From Sambucus nigra (lineage: Eukaryota; Streptophyta; Magnoliopsida; Dipsacales; Adoxaceae), in contig OX422208.1 in assembly GCA_949130495.1 (NCBI GenBank), forward strand, positions 690,261,702 through 690,325,701: a stretch of 64,000 nt of DNA. The letters run 5' to 3'. Positions 10,872 to 22,090 of this stretch are shown here, in pieces (position 1 is the stretch's first letter; each line of letters starts with the position of its first letter). Under the pieces are notes generated by a model. The model saw nothing but the letters and a program-made list of their open reading frames with translations. It ran no database searches and was not told the origin of the DNA. Both the position numbers and the translations under genes were made by a program.

Positions 10872-11270
10872 ATTGCCCCTAAAGCTGCTCAATAAATTTA
10901 AATGATTTGTCACAATGCCTATATTGTAAATTGTGTAACTCTTCTAAGATTTGAAGTGCTTCTTCTAAATTGATTTAGGCGGTAACCTGCTTCGTGTCTC
11001 GTGCGCTATGATTAGAAACGTTTAAAAATCCTTTACAGAAGTATTTGCTTGTTGTCGTTTTAAGCTTTTTCATACTTTTTATCTTCTCTAAGCTTCCTTT
11101 GTTATTCTCTCATTCCCAGGTCTTCATTTTTTTATTTCAATATCCTTCATTGTCTTTGCTTATGACCTTGCGTAGTCCCAAGCCAAGTTTTGATTTCATA
11201 AGTTCCTCTTTCTCTTTCTCTATGTTTTTTCTGTTAAAATTTCTCCGCATTTCCAATTTAGGATTTATAA

Positions 11271-11775
11271 ATGGCGAAGATAGGCAATAGATCAGTAACT
11301 AAATTTAGGAAGTATTATAACATCCCAAATTGGGTAGACATTGAGTGTGCCCGTGTCCCTAGAAATGTTAAAGAAATAGAGAACGCTCACTGGATTCACA
11401 TCCTCTTACTATCATCCTCTTACTATCCCAAGGGGGTCTTACTTTCCCTCCAAGCAATTTGTTTTTGCACTTCTTTGGTTATTTCAATATTGTCCCTACA
11501 CAGTCTTGGCCAAACGTCTGGAAGATTGTTAATGGTGTCTATAGAATAAATCAGCTCCATGGCACCAATCGAGGGTTTACTGATATTTTCTTTTGTTATT
11601 ATTTCTCGCGAACAAGTTCTGGTCTTCTTTACCTCAAGACCAGGAGTCCTGATAGGGTATTGGTAGTAAATCTACCAAATTCCCACAAAGATTACTGGCA
11701 AGAGGGTTTTATTGCTAGAAATTGGTAATTTCCTCCCCCTACTGAGGGGTCAAGGTCTGACAGGTTCATGGTCCT
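11271..11775 (+). pseudogene. Tat-2 antisense extra ORF, exon 1 (gypsy-type transposon domain, frameshifted)
   Basis: Starts at an ATG (MAKIGNRSVTKFRKYYNIPN) and continues into a domain with FGYFNIVPTQSWPNVWKIVN, YYFSRTSSGLLYLKTRS and NLPNSHKDYWQEGFIARNW. This resembles the plant putative gypsy-type transposon domain (PF04195-like, from memory, not searched). A 14-bp tandem duplication (11400-11413 and 11414-11427) shifts the frame exactly between the two parts. A stop follows at about 11726. A likely donor (ATAG|GTAGG) lies near 11780, and an acceptor (CTTTTCAG) near 11850. Confidence 0.65.
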
Positions 11776-11849
11776 TTCATAGGTAGGATTAATTTTTGCT
11801 CTGCTCTTAATATATGATTTCTATGATATTCTTCTCTCTTTCTTTTCAG

Positions 11850-14515
11850 CGAGGACAAAGAATTTGGAGACTACTATCAGCGAGGTTCAAGTTGGTGAGT
11901 TGGTCAAGGCTTGGAATATCAGGGATCTTTTGGCTGACAGTGACCATCCTCGATCAACGGCTTTCCTCTTGGAGTACAAAAACATCGGGTCTAGTTTTAT
12001 TGCGTGACATGTAGATAGCATCCCCGAGCTAGACATCACTAAAGAGGTTGTGGCAGATCCTATCCAATTGGACGAGGAAGAGAGTAGCTCTGGTGAGGGT
12101 AGCGAAGGTGATAACGGGGACGGTGCTGAAGGTGGTTCCAGCGAGGAGAGCTCTAGTGGTGAAGTATCTTCCAGCTTAAAAGAAGTTTTATAAGATCGAG
12201 CATCTTCCAATGAATCGAGCAGTTTCAGGGAGGAACATATGGCTCCTCCTAGGAAGAATCTGATCAGGGACGATGATGATGATGATGTGCTTCTCTCTAG
12301 GTGGTTGAAGAAGAAAAAATCTGGCAATGAGGAAGTTCCCACTGGTTCTCAGCCTTATGCCATCGAGCAGGAAAAGAAGAGGAGGGGGGAAGAGCAATTG
12401 AGAGAGAGAGAGAGAGAAAGAAGGAAAAGGAGAAGAAGAAGGTGGAAGAGAGGAAGAAGGTGTAGGAGATGAGAAGTGCTGAGAAGGAGAAGAAAGAGAG
12501 GGAAGAGGAGAGAAGGAGATAGGATATGAGGACGAAGGCATGGCAAGCTTGGGTGCCCGTGTCTGCTTTGCTTGAGGGGACCTCTGTTGCCCTTTCTCCT
12601 TATTTGGCCCTTGCATTGCTCGAAAGAGCAATTTTGCCTACTGATCGTCAGAAGGCGATGGGGACCAACCAGTTAGCTATGGAGGCGAGTTAGAAGCTAG
12701 CCTTGGTAAGTCTTCTTTCGCTCCTTTGTGTTTACTATATTATGTTTAGTGCTTCTCCATGCTTGCAAAATTCTAGTTAATGCTTCTCTTCTTTGTAGTT
12801 TGTGACTGATTTTTCCGTCCTCTACAATACTCGCGATAAGCTGGTGAGGGGGAAGGCCGATCTGGAAAAGGAGAATGCTGAGATAAAGGGGAAGAGTGTT
12901 GAGCTGGAAACCATCTTGAAGGCTGCTAACCAGGCCCAAACATCCTCCGATCTCGCCCTCGCTGAAGCCAACAGAGCGAAAGAGGCGGTGACTAAGGAGC
13001 TCAATGAGTTGAGTCAGTCCTACGGCCCAGTCTGCACGAGCAAGCTTGCTGTGGTAGAGGAAAATAAGGTGCTAGCAGGTGAGGTGCATAAGGTGTAGTC
13101 TGAGGCTACCACCCTCAAGGAGATCTCTTATAATGCCCGTTGGTCCGCTGCGTATGAAGATGTCGATGTTCAGATTGGCTACATTAGTCGGTTGAGCTTC
13201 AAGAAGGGATGGAATAAGGCTCTTCTGGCTGCTGGAGTGGACATCGATTCTCCCTTATTTGATGAGTATGATCCAGGTCCGAAGCCTGTTGTGGATGATG
13301 TACCTGCCCCAGCCATTGACAGTGGTATTCCTACGTCTCTTACCATTCCTGCTGATACTCCCTTCGTTCGGGGAATAGTAGTTGCTCCATCTAAGGGATG
13401 TGCTTCTACTGCTATTGATAAGGGAAAGCAATCAGCGACCTCTGAACAAACTGAGGTTGCTAGCTAGCCTGTTCTTAGGACTTTTTTTATTTTTTTCTTC
13501 GTTTGTAGTGCTCTTTTTAATTATCAATGTATTTGGACCTCTTTATTTGAATGAAATAAAAATACTTTCCCTTTTGTGTACTAATTCTTCTGCTCTTGAA
13601 TGCTTGTATGGCCTGTAGTTAATTGATATAGATGAGTATATACCTGCCACCTCTCAACTAGGAAGGATCCTTGCTCCTAATGCGAGCAATCAGGTTCGCC
13701 AAGCCTTCGTTAGGATTTGCAAGTCTCTCAGGTTGAGGAATAAGAGCTTTAAAGACCAGTCTGAGATCGTCGCCAAACTGAAGAATAAACTTCAGGAGAT
13801 GGAAGAAGTTGGTGACTTTGTCCAAGAAAAAATGAACACTTTGAGAGCTAAGCTTCTAGATGCCTCCGAAATCAATCAAGTCGGAGAAGTTCTTCAACAG
13901 GAGAATGAGATTCTGAGGAGGGAGGTGTCACGACTCAGGGAGCATGCGCCAAGCGTCACACCTGGATTTTTATGAGGCTCCTCTTCATTGGCTGTTCCGC
14001 GAGATGTCACAGGGCCGAGCGCCGCCCCTCTAGTTGTACGAGGTTCTACCTCATCGGCTGGTCTGCAAGCTGGTCCAGATGCAGGGGGTCCAGCTGGGGA
14101 GATGAACGATCTCCAAGAAGATATCCCTCGAGCATATGTGATTACTGCTGGGCTTCAAAAATATATCACACGGCTGAGGCATCTGTTCAAGAAAGGACCT
14201 CGACGAGTGTGGGATGATGGTTATGACCCAGGTTGGACAGATGCTCCGATGAGGTTGATAGAGTTTGAAGAGGTATCCTTTATTAAGGGATGGTTGAGCA
14301 CCCTCAGGGAGCTGTAGGTCCCTAGGAAATCAGTACTCTGGTATCGTCACGAGATCTCTCATTCAACTCTGAGGCCTAATCCTTTCAGGAGGGTCGACTA
14401 GTGGGTCCCTATAGATTCTATCCCCAAGCAGCTATTAGAGACAGTTGAGAATGAAGTGGAAGAAGAATTGACCCCTCATTCGAACGAGGATCGAAGATCG
14501 CAAGTGGCTGATTAT
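11850..14515 (+). pseudogene. Tat-2 antisense extra ORF, remaining exons (coiled coil, decayed)
   Basis: Ordered blocks: VGELVKAWNIRDLL; an acidic Ser/Glu/Gly-rich stretch; MAPPRKNLIRDDDDDDVLLS; a long Arg/Glu/Lys stretch; an intron-like tract (about 12705-12800); a coiled coil (12802-13098, KADLEKENAEIKGKSVELET); a Pro/Asp-rich segment ending TSEQTEVAS at 13467; then an A/T-rich gap with AATGAAATAAAAAT and an acceptor-like GCCTGTAG near 13618. A second coiled coil (NQVGEVLQQENEILRREVSR), a linker and HLFKKGPRRVWDDGYDPGW follow, ending in an acidic tail near 14510. About six stops or shifts interrupt it. Tat-1 has the same order, so the reading is real. Function is unknown; the sense is opposite to gag-pol. 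Confidence 0.7.
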
Positions 14516-15140
14516 CTTACTATATTTTCTTACTTCAATGTAACCTTTTGTAAATGTAACGAAGTAATGAAATATTTATTCTTTGGGCATTTTGCCGACT
14601 AAACATGTGTTGTGTATTTTTACTTCATTAATTTTTTATTTGATTATCTTGGGTTCTTCGTAGCCGACTAGATTTGATGTAGCTAGAGTTGTTTTGTCGT
14701 GTGAGTATCCTCCCATTCCAGTACGCTTATGAGATACCATTCTGCCCCACTTTACCTTTTAGGTCGTGTCCTCACACTCCCTTAAGCCTAAATATGGCAA
14801 TAAAGAGGACATACTTGGTGCTGGATGTTCTATTCGATCAGGTTTTCTAGCCAAAAATTGTTTGTCCACCTTGGAGGGCTTCATATATTGCCAGGGGCAA
14901 TGTTAAGATATTATTCGTGTTTCATAACAAAAACCTGAGAAGGGTGATTCCCTACTTTTGTATACTGAGTAATGTGCCTGTCGCTTGGAAAAGGTGTGCA
15001 AGTTATAAAGTTCATAATACAAAATTAACACTGAATAGAATGTCACTACCAAACAATCTTTTATTAATCAAAAGCAATTAAAAAATGAGTTGCCATTTCC
15101 AACAATGCAATAAAAGATTAATGAAAAAACTAGAAATAGA
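14516..15140. other. Conserved spacer between extra ORF and pol of Tat-2
   Basis: No coding signal. 14745-14990 aligns with 7285-7560 of Tat-1, and part of it with 40645-40870 of Tat-3. The GTAACGAAGTAATGAAATAT stretch near 14560 parallels 7100 in Tat-1. Confidence 0.7.
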
Positions 15141-16430
15141 ATTTTTTTCAGGTTGGCTGTGTTCAACGCTCGGGGTATCTCTGTGCCCTCCTGTATTTCT
15201 AAGTGATAGGCTCCTTATAGGTCGTCCCTTGTCACCTTGAATGGTCCCTCCCAGCTTGCCATCAGATGGTTTTAATGTGCTGCCATGAACTTTCCTTAGG
15301 ACGTAGTCCCCAAAATGGAATGTCCTTGGATTGACCTTTTTATTATAGTGTTTTGCGAGCTCCTGCTGATAACTCGCTACTCTTACTAGGGCTAGTTCTC
15401 TGCATTCGTCATCTAGGTCAAGTTCCGCGAGTAATGCTGCATCCTTCTGGCCTTGGTCGACCAAGGTGGATCTCATGGTTGGTAGGCCAGCTTCTAAAGG
15501 GACGATTGCTTCCATTCCATATGTTAATGCGAATGGTGTTTCCCCAGTTTCTCGTCGTGGGGTACTGTGGTAAGCCCATAGAAGGTGTGGCAGCTCGCTC
15601 ACCCATACGCCTTTGGCTCGCTCAAGTCGTTTCTTCAACCCATCGATCATTATTTTGTTAGAAGCTTCATCTTGGCCATCGCTCTCAGGGTGGGCAACCG
15701 AGCTAAAATGGTGTCTGATCCCGTGGTCATTACAAAACTCTAGAAGGGGACGCTCTCGAACTGCGTTCCTATTAGTGATGATTGTTCTAGGGATCCCAAA
15801 GCGGATAATTATGTTTTTCGATATGAATCTCATTATATCTGCGTCCCTGATGTTTAGCCAGCGGCTCTACCTTAATCCATTTGGTGAAGTAATCTGTGGC
15901 GACCAAAAGATACTTGCAATTATCGACAGCGGTAGGAAGAGGTCCCACGATGTCCATTCCCCATTGGGCGAAAGGCTAAGGGCTGGTAAGTGATCTTAGG
16001 TCGCTGGAAGGTTGGTGGACCATAGGAGCATGTAGCTCATATTTTTTGCACTTGCGAGCAATACACCAGAATCTCTTTACATGTATGGCCACCAGCAGCC
16101 TTCCTTCATTGCTCGGAAAGCTAGCGATCTCCCTAAAATATAGATCCTGTAGGTTCCTTCATGGAGCTCGAGAAGCACTTTCTCGATGTCCTTTGGGTGA
16201 ATACATTGGAGGTAAGGTCTGGTGAATGATTTCTTATATAGCTTGACCTCAGGAGATAAGTGAAAGCGGGCAGCTTTGACTCTAATCAGATGAGCGCTCT
16301 TCTTATCGTCTGGTAGTGCACCATCCTTCAAATAGTCCCTCAGGGGGTCCATCCAACTGGGTGCTGATTCATTCTGGAGAATACGACCCATGTTTGGTAG
16401 ATCTTCGCTCTGGATGATGCTTGGCTAGGC
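15078..16430 (-). pseudogene. Tat-2 integrase (broken)
   Basis: 16077-16391 carries the N-terminal region ending with HEGTYRIYILGRSLAFRAMK and GCWWPYM (first half of the HHCC zinc module, first His changed in context). KYELHAPMVHQ and FAQWGMDIVGPLPTAVDN follow, with stops between. 15078-15833 encodes the rest of the core and C-terminal domain: IITNRNAV stands where the second catalytic Asp is expected (Asp changed to Asn), GQDEASNKIMIDGLKKRLE contains the Glu region, then VSELPHLLWAYHSTPR and GETPFALTYGMEAIVPLE. The lost Asp and several stops make it inactive. The frame ends inside the spacer. Confidence 0.85.
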
Positions 16431-17015
16431 GAGGAAGTCTATAGGTATTGTTCTCTTCAAGTCGGAGTCGATTCCCGAACTTAAGGCTATTAGGGCATCG
16501 ACATGACTGTTTTGTCCTCTGGGAAACTGTTAGACACTGAATTCGTCAAAGTTGGACATTTACTTTTTTACTAAGGCGAGGTAAGCTTCCATTCTTTCAT
16601 CCCTCGCGTTCAAGTCCCCACTTATCTGATTGGAGACCAATTGTGAGTCGTCGAACATGTGTAGCTGTTTTGCACCTAATGCATGTGCCTTTTGCAGGCC
16701 TGCTATCAAAGCCTCGTATTCTGCCTCGTTGTTGGAGGCTTTAAATCTAAGTTTGATGCCCTGCTTGAGAATTGTATTTTTCGTAGTAACGAGCACAATG
16801 CCTACTCCTGCCCCCTTTGAGTTGGAGGCTCCATCAATAAATAGTCGCCAAACTCCTCATGTTGAGTGATTTTCCCTCTAATCCATGGGTTGAAGTTGGT
16901 CGCGAGACTGCTCGCCTGTGAATTCCATGATGAAGTCGGTGAGGACCTGCCTCTTGATTGCATTACTTGGTTGAAATTTGATGTCAAATCGTCCGAGCTC
17001 GATCGACCACTTAGA
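16431..17015 (-). pseudogene. Tat-2 RNase H domain (broken)
   Basis: The minus strand shows the LFIDGASNSKGAGVGIVL strand (about 16780-16830), NNEAEYEALIAGLQ (about 16710-16740) and FDDSQLVSNQISGDLNARDE (about 16625), which supply the Asp, Glu and Asp of RNase H. Three reading segments in different frames and stops at 16556 and near 16900 separate the domain from RT upstream and integrase downstream. Confidence 0.85.
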
Positions 17016-18378
17016 TAGTCTACTAGACAGATGCTTTAAGGGGGTGTGATGTAAGGACGATTATAGTGTGAGCTTTGAAGTAGTGCTTCAGTTTCCTCGA
17101 GGCTACCACTAGTGCAAAGGCAAGCTTTTCCAATGGTAGGTACCACTGCTCGGCATCCAATAAGGTATTGCTTGAGTAGTAGACTGGGTGCTGGATTCCG
17201 GTATTTTTGTATACTAGTACAGAACTGACGGCGTGGCTGGAGACGACAAGGTATAAGTACAGGGAATCATTCTCTTGAGGTATTACGAGCTGGGGTGGTG
17301 TGCTAAGATAAGATTTTAGATCTTCCAATGCTCTCGAGAAATCTTGGTACCACTCTATCATTTTGCTTCTTTTTAATAGGTGGAAAAATAGCTGGCACTT
17401 CTTGGAGGACTTCAAGATGAACCTATTCAAGGCGACGAGCATGCCCGTGAGCTTTTGTACGTCTCTTATTGTGCGGGGAGGTTGTACCTTGCTGATTGCA
17501 TCGATCTGGTCCGGATTGGCTTCAATGCCTCTCTCGCTAACCAAGTACCCAAGAAATTTTCCTGACTGGACATCGAAAGAACGCTTGCTCGCATTGAGTT
17601 TCATTCGGTATTTCCTGAGGATGTCGAAGGTCCTTGATAGGTCCGAGAGATAGTCCTCCTTGTGCTTGCTCTTGATGAGAATATCATCAATGTAGACTTT
17701 TATGGTATCTCCCATTTGGTCTTTGAACATCTTGGTGACTAGCCGTTGGTAAGTTGCTCCTGCATTCTTGAGCCCAAATGGCATAACTTTATAGCAGTAT
17801 AATCTGATGGTGGTAATGAACGCGGTCTTGTTTTGGTCTGGTGCATTTAGAGGAATATGGTGATACCCCGAATATGCGTCTAGAAAACTCATTCTCTCAT
17901 GAGCTGCCGTAGCGTCCACCAATTGGTCGATCTTTGGGAGGGGGAAACTGTCCTTTGGGCATGCCATGTTAAGGTCGGTGAAATTGATACAAACTCTTCA
18001 TTTTCCATTATTCTTCGGAACCAGTACAGGGTTGGACATCCATTTAGGGAATTGAACTTCCTGTATAGATCCTGCATCCAACGACTTCTCTACTTCCTTC
18101 TCTGGTGCAGTTCGTTGTGCCTTTTGCACGATGGGCCTGAAAGTGGGGTCGATGTGCAACCGATGACAAACCACACTAGGATCAATTCCAAGTAGCTCGT
18201 ATGATTCCCACGCAAAAACATATAGGTTGCTCCTCAATAGCACCATCAATTCTTTCTTCTCTTTATCTGTGAGAGATGTCCCAATCAATAAACTCCTGTC
18301 CTTTTTATTACCACCGACTGTGACTTCTTCCAGGTTTTTGACGACCCGCTCAAAGGGGAGGATCCTGGTCTCCTCCAC
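17016..18378 (-). pseudogene. Tat-2 reverse transcriptase (nearly intact, one in-frame stop)
   Basis: Two segments, 17998-18378 and 17023-17967, are split by a TGA in place of the Trp codon in the NGKWRVCI motif plus a few changed residues; the frame itself continues. Landmarks in order are PSVVCHRLHI, FPKWMSNPVLVPKNNGK, ACPKDSFPLPKIDQLVD, MSFLDAYSGYHHIPL, VMPFGLKNAGATYQRLV, VYIDDILIKS (active site intact), GKFLGYLVSERGIE, TIRDVQKLTGML and AEQWYLPLEKLAFAL. This is the best preserved pol segment in the window. Confidence 0.92.
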
Positions 18379-18990
18379 TCTGGGTCTTCCATGCTTTAGC
18401 TGCTATTTCAAAGGTATCAAACCTTCATGTTCCTCGATCTTTTCTTTGGCCTTCTCGACCTTCTTCTCTGGTTTTGAGCGGATGGCTGCTATAAAGCACC
18501 TTCTTGCCATCGCTTGATCTTTGTGGATCTCCATCACTCCTCGTTCACTCACGTACTTGAGTTTCTGATGGTAAGTCGACAGGACTGCCCTCATTGCATA
18601 TAGCCACCCTCTGCCGAGGATAGCTTGGTATGGCGAGTCAATGTCGGCTACTAGAAACTCGATCATCATGGAGACACTTCCTTCCTTTACTGGAAACATG
18701 ATCTTTCCCAATGGGATAGTTACTTTCATCGCGAATCTAACTAGAGGGACAGTGGATTCCTTCAAGTCGGAAACACTTAACTTCAATTTTCTGAATAGGT
18801 CAAGATACATTACCTCAGATGAGTTTCCCAGGTTGACGAGCAATTTATCGACGTCATAGTTAGCTATCCTGAGGGTAATGATCAAGGCGACATGATGTGG
18901 GGTTCTTAACCCACTAGATCATCATCTGTGAACACGATGTGTTTGTTGTAATCGACGCCATCTGCTCGCTGACACTTTCCTGACTGTGTC
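18379..18990 (-). pseudogene. Tat-2 aspartic protease region (active-site Asp changed)
   Basis: 18403-18885 encodes the Tat-type protease zone. IANYDVDKLLVNLGNSSEVM stands where the catalytic Asp-x-Gly-Ser-Ser is expected; two AAC (Asn) codons replace GAC and AGC, both G-to-A changes. YQAILGRGWLYAMRAVLSTY downstream is the conserved second half. Tat-1 keeps the Asp at the same place but has a stop right after it. The C-terminal Lys/Glu-rich linker leads into RT. Confidence 0.85.
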
Positions 18991-20460
18991 TTCGCTGGAT
19001 CGATCTTAAAAGCTTGCATTACTGTTGTAAGCTTTTTCATTTCCATCTGAGCTGAATTTCCTTAAATCTTCTTCATATCAGATGCCCCATGAATTACTAT
19101 AAATTCATGGCCAGTATCGTCCTCGAGTACGTTGTCGGGTCTTCTGTCTCCATTGGCAGCAACCTTCTCTGCCTTCTTCTCCGTAAATATGTTCATATGC
19201 CTAGTCTTGGCTAACTCTTCAATATGAGACTTAAGAGCCTCGCAGTGCTCAGTCTTATGTCCTCCCTCCTTGTGAAAAATGCATCTCAGCATGTTGTTTC
19301 TCTTTAAGGGATCTCCTCCCATCTTTCTGGGCCACTTAACAAATGGTTCATCTTTGATTTTCGCTAGGATCTTATATATTGGTTCTTTGAAGACTGTGTT
19401 TACTGCCTGAAATGATTTCGAAGCATCATTCTTGCCTCCATTCTTGGAACAACCCTTTCCCACATTCTCCTTAACTTTGGAGTACTTCTCGATACGAGCC
19501 ATCAGGTCATCGATGGTTGTGCCTTCCTTCTTCGTCAGGGATTGGTGCTGAAGGCAAGAACTGGGTAGGCCAATCTTAAAAGAGTCCACTGCTACTTATT
19601 CTGAGAAGTACTCGACCTCGTTGAACAACTCCCAGTACCTCCTTACTTAGTCCCGGAGGCTCTCTTGAGGCGTCTTCTTCATTGTTAGCAAAGCATCCAT
19701 CCTCTTTAGATGGGAGTTGCTGTAATGAAGCGAGCCGTGAAGAGCTCAGCCAGGGACTTAAAGCTGCTGATTGATTTGTGAGGGAGCCTCTCGAACCACT
19801 TCTGGGCCACATGATGTAGACTTGAGGGAAAAATCCGACACATTAGTGCATCATTGTGGCTCTAGAGAGTCATGGCCTGCCTGTAATACCTAACGTGATC
19901 GATAGGGCCAGTCTTTCCATTATAGATCTTGAATCTTGGAATTGCAAACTTCTTGGGGGCTTCTTCTTCTTCTTCTTCTTCTTCTTCTTCTTCTTCTATT
20001 TCCCTTGAGAAAGGGGATTTTATATGTGTCCTGAGAGCTCGTTGAGCAAGCTCTCAGGTCGATGTGGCCCCCCGATGTGCTGGGTGCTGGTCCATTTCTC
20101 TTTGGACCAAATTTTGTATATCCTTATCTCCTTGAGCTGGGCTGCTGTAACGGTGAACTGATCACTGTTTCTCGAGCAAGTCATCTTCATACTCATGCTT
20201 CGCACTTCCTGGGGATTCGCATCTAAGGCTCCTTCCTTGGCTGCGAGACTTGCTCGCCTGAGGGAGTGCGGTATGGACATCGCCTAGTGTTGCGATGGTG
20301 TTCTTTTTCCATCCTTTTCAATCTCCTTTTAAGGTGAGAATTCTCAACCTCTTGCTTGCGAGTGACATCCCCTTGCTCTTGGATCCTTGCCTCATAGGTA
20401 TAGATCAACCTAGAGATCTGCATGGACCTCACTGGTCCCTAACTTTCTTTTGAGGCTTGC
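18991..20460 (-). pseudogene. Tat-2 gag (broken)
   Basis: On the minus strand from 20460: a basic coiled-coil leader (SHLKRRLKRMEKEHHRNTRR), a segment ending at 20020, then the gag core (APKKFAIPRFKIYNGKT, MCRIFPSSLHHVAQKWFERL; with stops), and 19062-19589 with LPSSCLQHQSLTKKEGTTID and the zinc-knuckle-like CIFHKEGGHKTEHC (Cys-x2-His-x4-His-x4-Cys, usual for Tat) followed by EELAKTRHMNIF. A (GAA)n expansion encodes a poly-Glu run just before the core. Several stops and shifts are present. Confidence 0.85.
19955..19997. repeat. (CTT)n trinucleotide expansion in Tat-2 gag
   Basis: Thirteen or so CTT units read as Glu codons on the minus strand. Tat-1 has only about three at the same place (near 22970), so the run expanded after the two elements diverged or after insertion. 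Confidence 0.95.
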
Positions 20461-20617
20461 CGTTATGGGCGACCCCTTTGATCTGAACGTCGAACTTCAG
20501 ATTTGATCCTGTGAGGGGCAGGTTGTTCTTGGATATCCCCTTCTTGAGGGGCATTGCTGCTGTGACCAGACATTCCAGATTCTTTGTTGGTGAGGGATTT
20601 CTTAAAAGAAGACAAAC

Positions 20618-20639
20618 GTTTCCCATATACGACACCAAT
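20618..20639 (-). other. Tat-2 primer binding site
   Basis: Directly next to the 5' LTR the minus strand reads TTGGTGTCGTATATGGGAA, a decayed form of TTGGCGCCGTCTGTGGGAA (seen intact, as TTGGCGCCGTCTGTGGG, in Tat-3 at 45575-45591). Confidence 0.8.
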
Positions 20640-21056
20640 TGCGGTGACAATTATGTTCAACACAAGTTCACAAGAAAAGACAATCACCAAAGCAAATAAA
20701 GAATGTAAAGAATGCCAATCACACAACACAGTATTTACGTGGTTCAGCAAGAATGCTTACGTCCATGGTGGTGCTCTCAGTATTATTTCTCTATACTTCA
20801 GGGAGTGTTTTATAGGAAATACAATACGTGCCTCTTGCCCCAAGCTTAGGGTTTGTTATATACATCTCTATTTTCGGGGAGTGGGGATGTTGGACTTCCT
20901 CACGTCCATCCATTACTCCTAGAATATCTCCTTACGATATTTTAGGAATAGACTAAGTCGTAACTGATTTTCGTTGAGACGCAAGGTTCCCAGTTTTTTG
21001 GTCGTTTCTACTAGGCTACTTTTCTGGGCCCGTGGTGATAAATCGAGGTATCCACA
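20640..21056 (-). repeat. Tat-2 5' LTR
   Basis: Partner of 10455-10871, same length of 417 bases. The left edge is TGCGGTGACAATT (LTR end on the minus strand), the right edge TATCCACA, followed by the CTATC target duplication. Confidence 0.93.
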
Positions 21057-21061
21057 CTATC

Positions 21062-21510
21062 TTTAGGGCACGCTCTATTAAGGTCGGTAAAGTCAATACA
21101 AACTCTCCATTTTCCATTGCTTTTTGGGACCACTACTGGGTTGGACAACCACTTAGGGAATTGAACTTCCCGTATGGATCCTACATCCAGCAGCTTCTCC
21201 ACTTCTTTCTCCACAGCCTTTGCCTTCTCGAGTGCAGTTTATCGTGCCTTTTGTGTGATTGGCTTGAAATTCGTGTCAACGTGCAACCGATGACAAACCA
21301 CACTAGGATAAATCCCAGGTAGCTCGTAGGGTTCCCACGTGAAAATATCCAAGCTATTCCATAAAAGTACTGTTAGTTCCTTCTTCTCTCGATCTGTGAG
21401 AGAGGCTCTGATCAAGAACATCCTATCTTTCTTATTGCCACCGGCTGCGACTTCCTCCAGGTTCTCAATAACCCACTTAGAGGGGAGGAGCCAAGTCTCC
21501 TCCACTCTAG
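21062..21510 (-). pseudogene. Tat-1 reverse transcriptase, N-terminal part
   Basis: The minus strand encodes YPSVVCHRLHVDTNFKPI, VEKLLDVGSIREVQFPKWLS, VVVPKSNGKWRVCIDFTDLN and RACPKDS, after which the Tat-2 LTR begins. The gene resumes at 10449. One stop near 21238 and a frame change separate 21239-21505 from 21062-21214. Confidence 0.9.
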
Positions 21511-22090
21511 GTATTTCATATTTTAATTACTATTTTTAAGGTATCAAACCTTCCCGTTCTTTAACCTTCTCATTGGCCTTCTCGACCTTCTTCTCTGACT
21601 TTGGGCGGATAGCTGCTATAAAGCACTTTCTCACCATTGTCTGATCTCCATGGATATCTATCACTCCTCGCTCAATCACATATTTGAGTTTCTGGTGGTA
21701 GGTAGAGGGGACGACCTTCATCGCATGTAGCCACCCTCTGCTAAGGATAGCCTGGTAGGGTGAGTCAATGTCGAACACCAAAAAATAGATCATTTTAGAG
21801 ACACTTCCTGCCCTTACTGGCAGTACAATCTTTTCCAAAGGGATAGTTACTTTACCAACGAAGCTAACTAGAGGAATGGTGACTTCCTTTAAGTCGGCGA
21901 CGCTTAACTTCAACTTCCTGAATATGTCGAGATACATTACTTCGGATGAGCTACCCTAGTCTAGGAGAAACTTATCGACATCGTAGTTAGCTATCCTGAG
22001 GGTAATGATCAAGGCATTATGCTGTGGGGTCATTACTTCCATTAGGTCTTCATCCGTGAACACAATGTGTTTGTTGTAATCAACGTCATC
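21511..22090 (-). pseudogene. Tat-1 protease region (stop at active site)
   Basis: 21536-21937 and the upstream segment match the Tat-2 protease. The active-site stretch reads FLLD, stop, GSSSEVMYLDIF on the minus strand, so the catalytic Asp is present but followed by a TAG. YQAILSRGWLHAMKVVPSTY gives the conserved second half. Confidence 0.85.

Larger units (their letters stand above)
10455..21056 (-). mobile_element. Tat-2: structurally complete Tat-lineage element with antisense extra ORF
   Basis: The element has two 417-bp LTRs (10455-10871 and 20640-21056), a 5-bp target duplication CTATC (10450-10454 and 21057-21061), a primer site next to the right LTR, a purine tract (minus TTTAGGGGCAAT) next to the left LTR, and minus-strand gag-PR-RT-RH-IN followed by a plus-strand extra ORF. 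The 10.6-kb length fits Tat-type elements. Joining across the insertion restores the RT gene of Tat-1, which proves the nesting. The LTRs differ at roughly one site in ten by eye, so the insertion is not young. All domains carry lesions. Confidence 0.92.

Noticed and set aside
12188..12631. Ser/Pro/Leu-rich minus-strand frame of 147 codons
   Set aside because: Mirror of the basic and acidic stretches of the plus-strand extra ORF.
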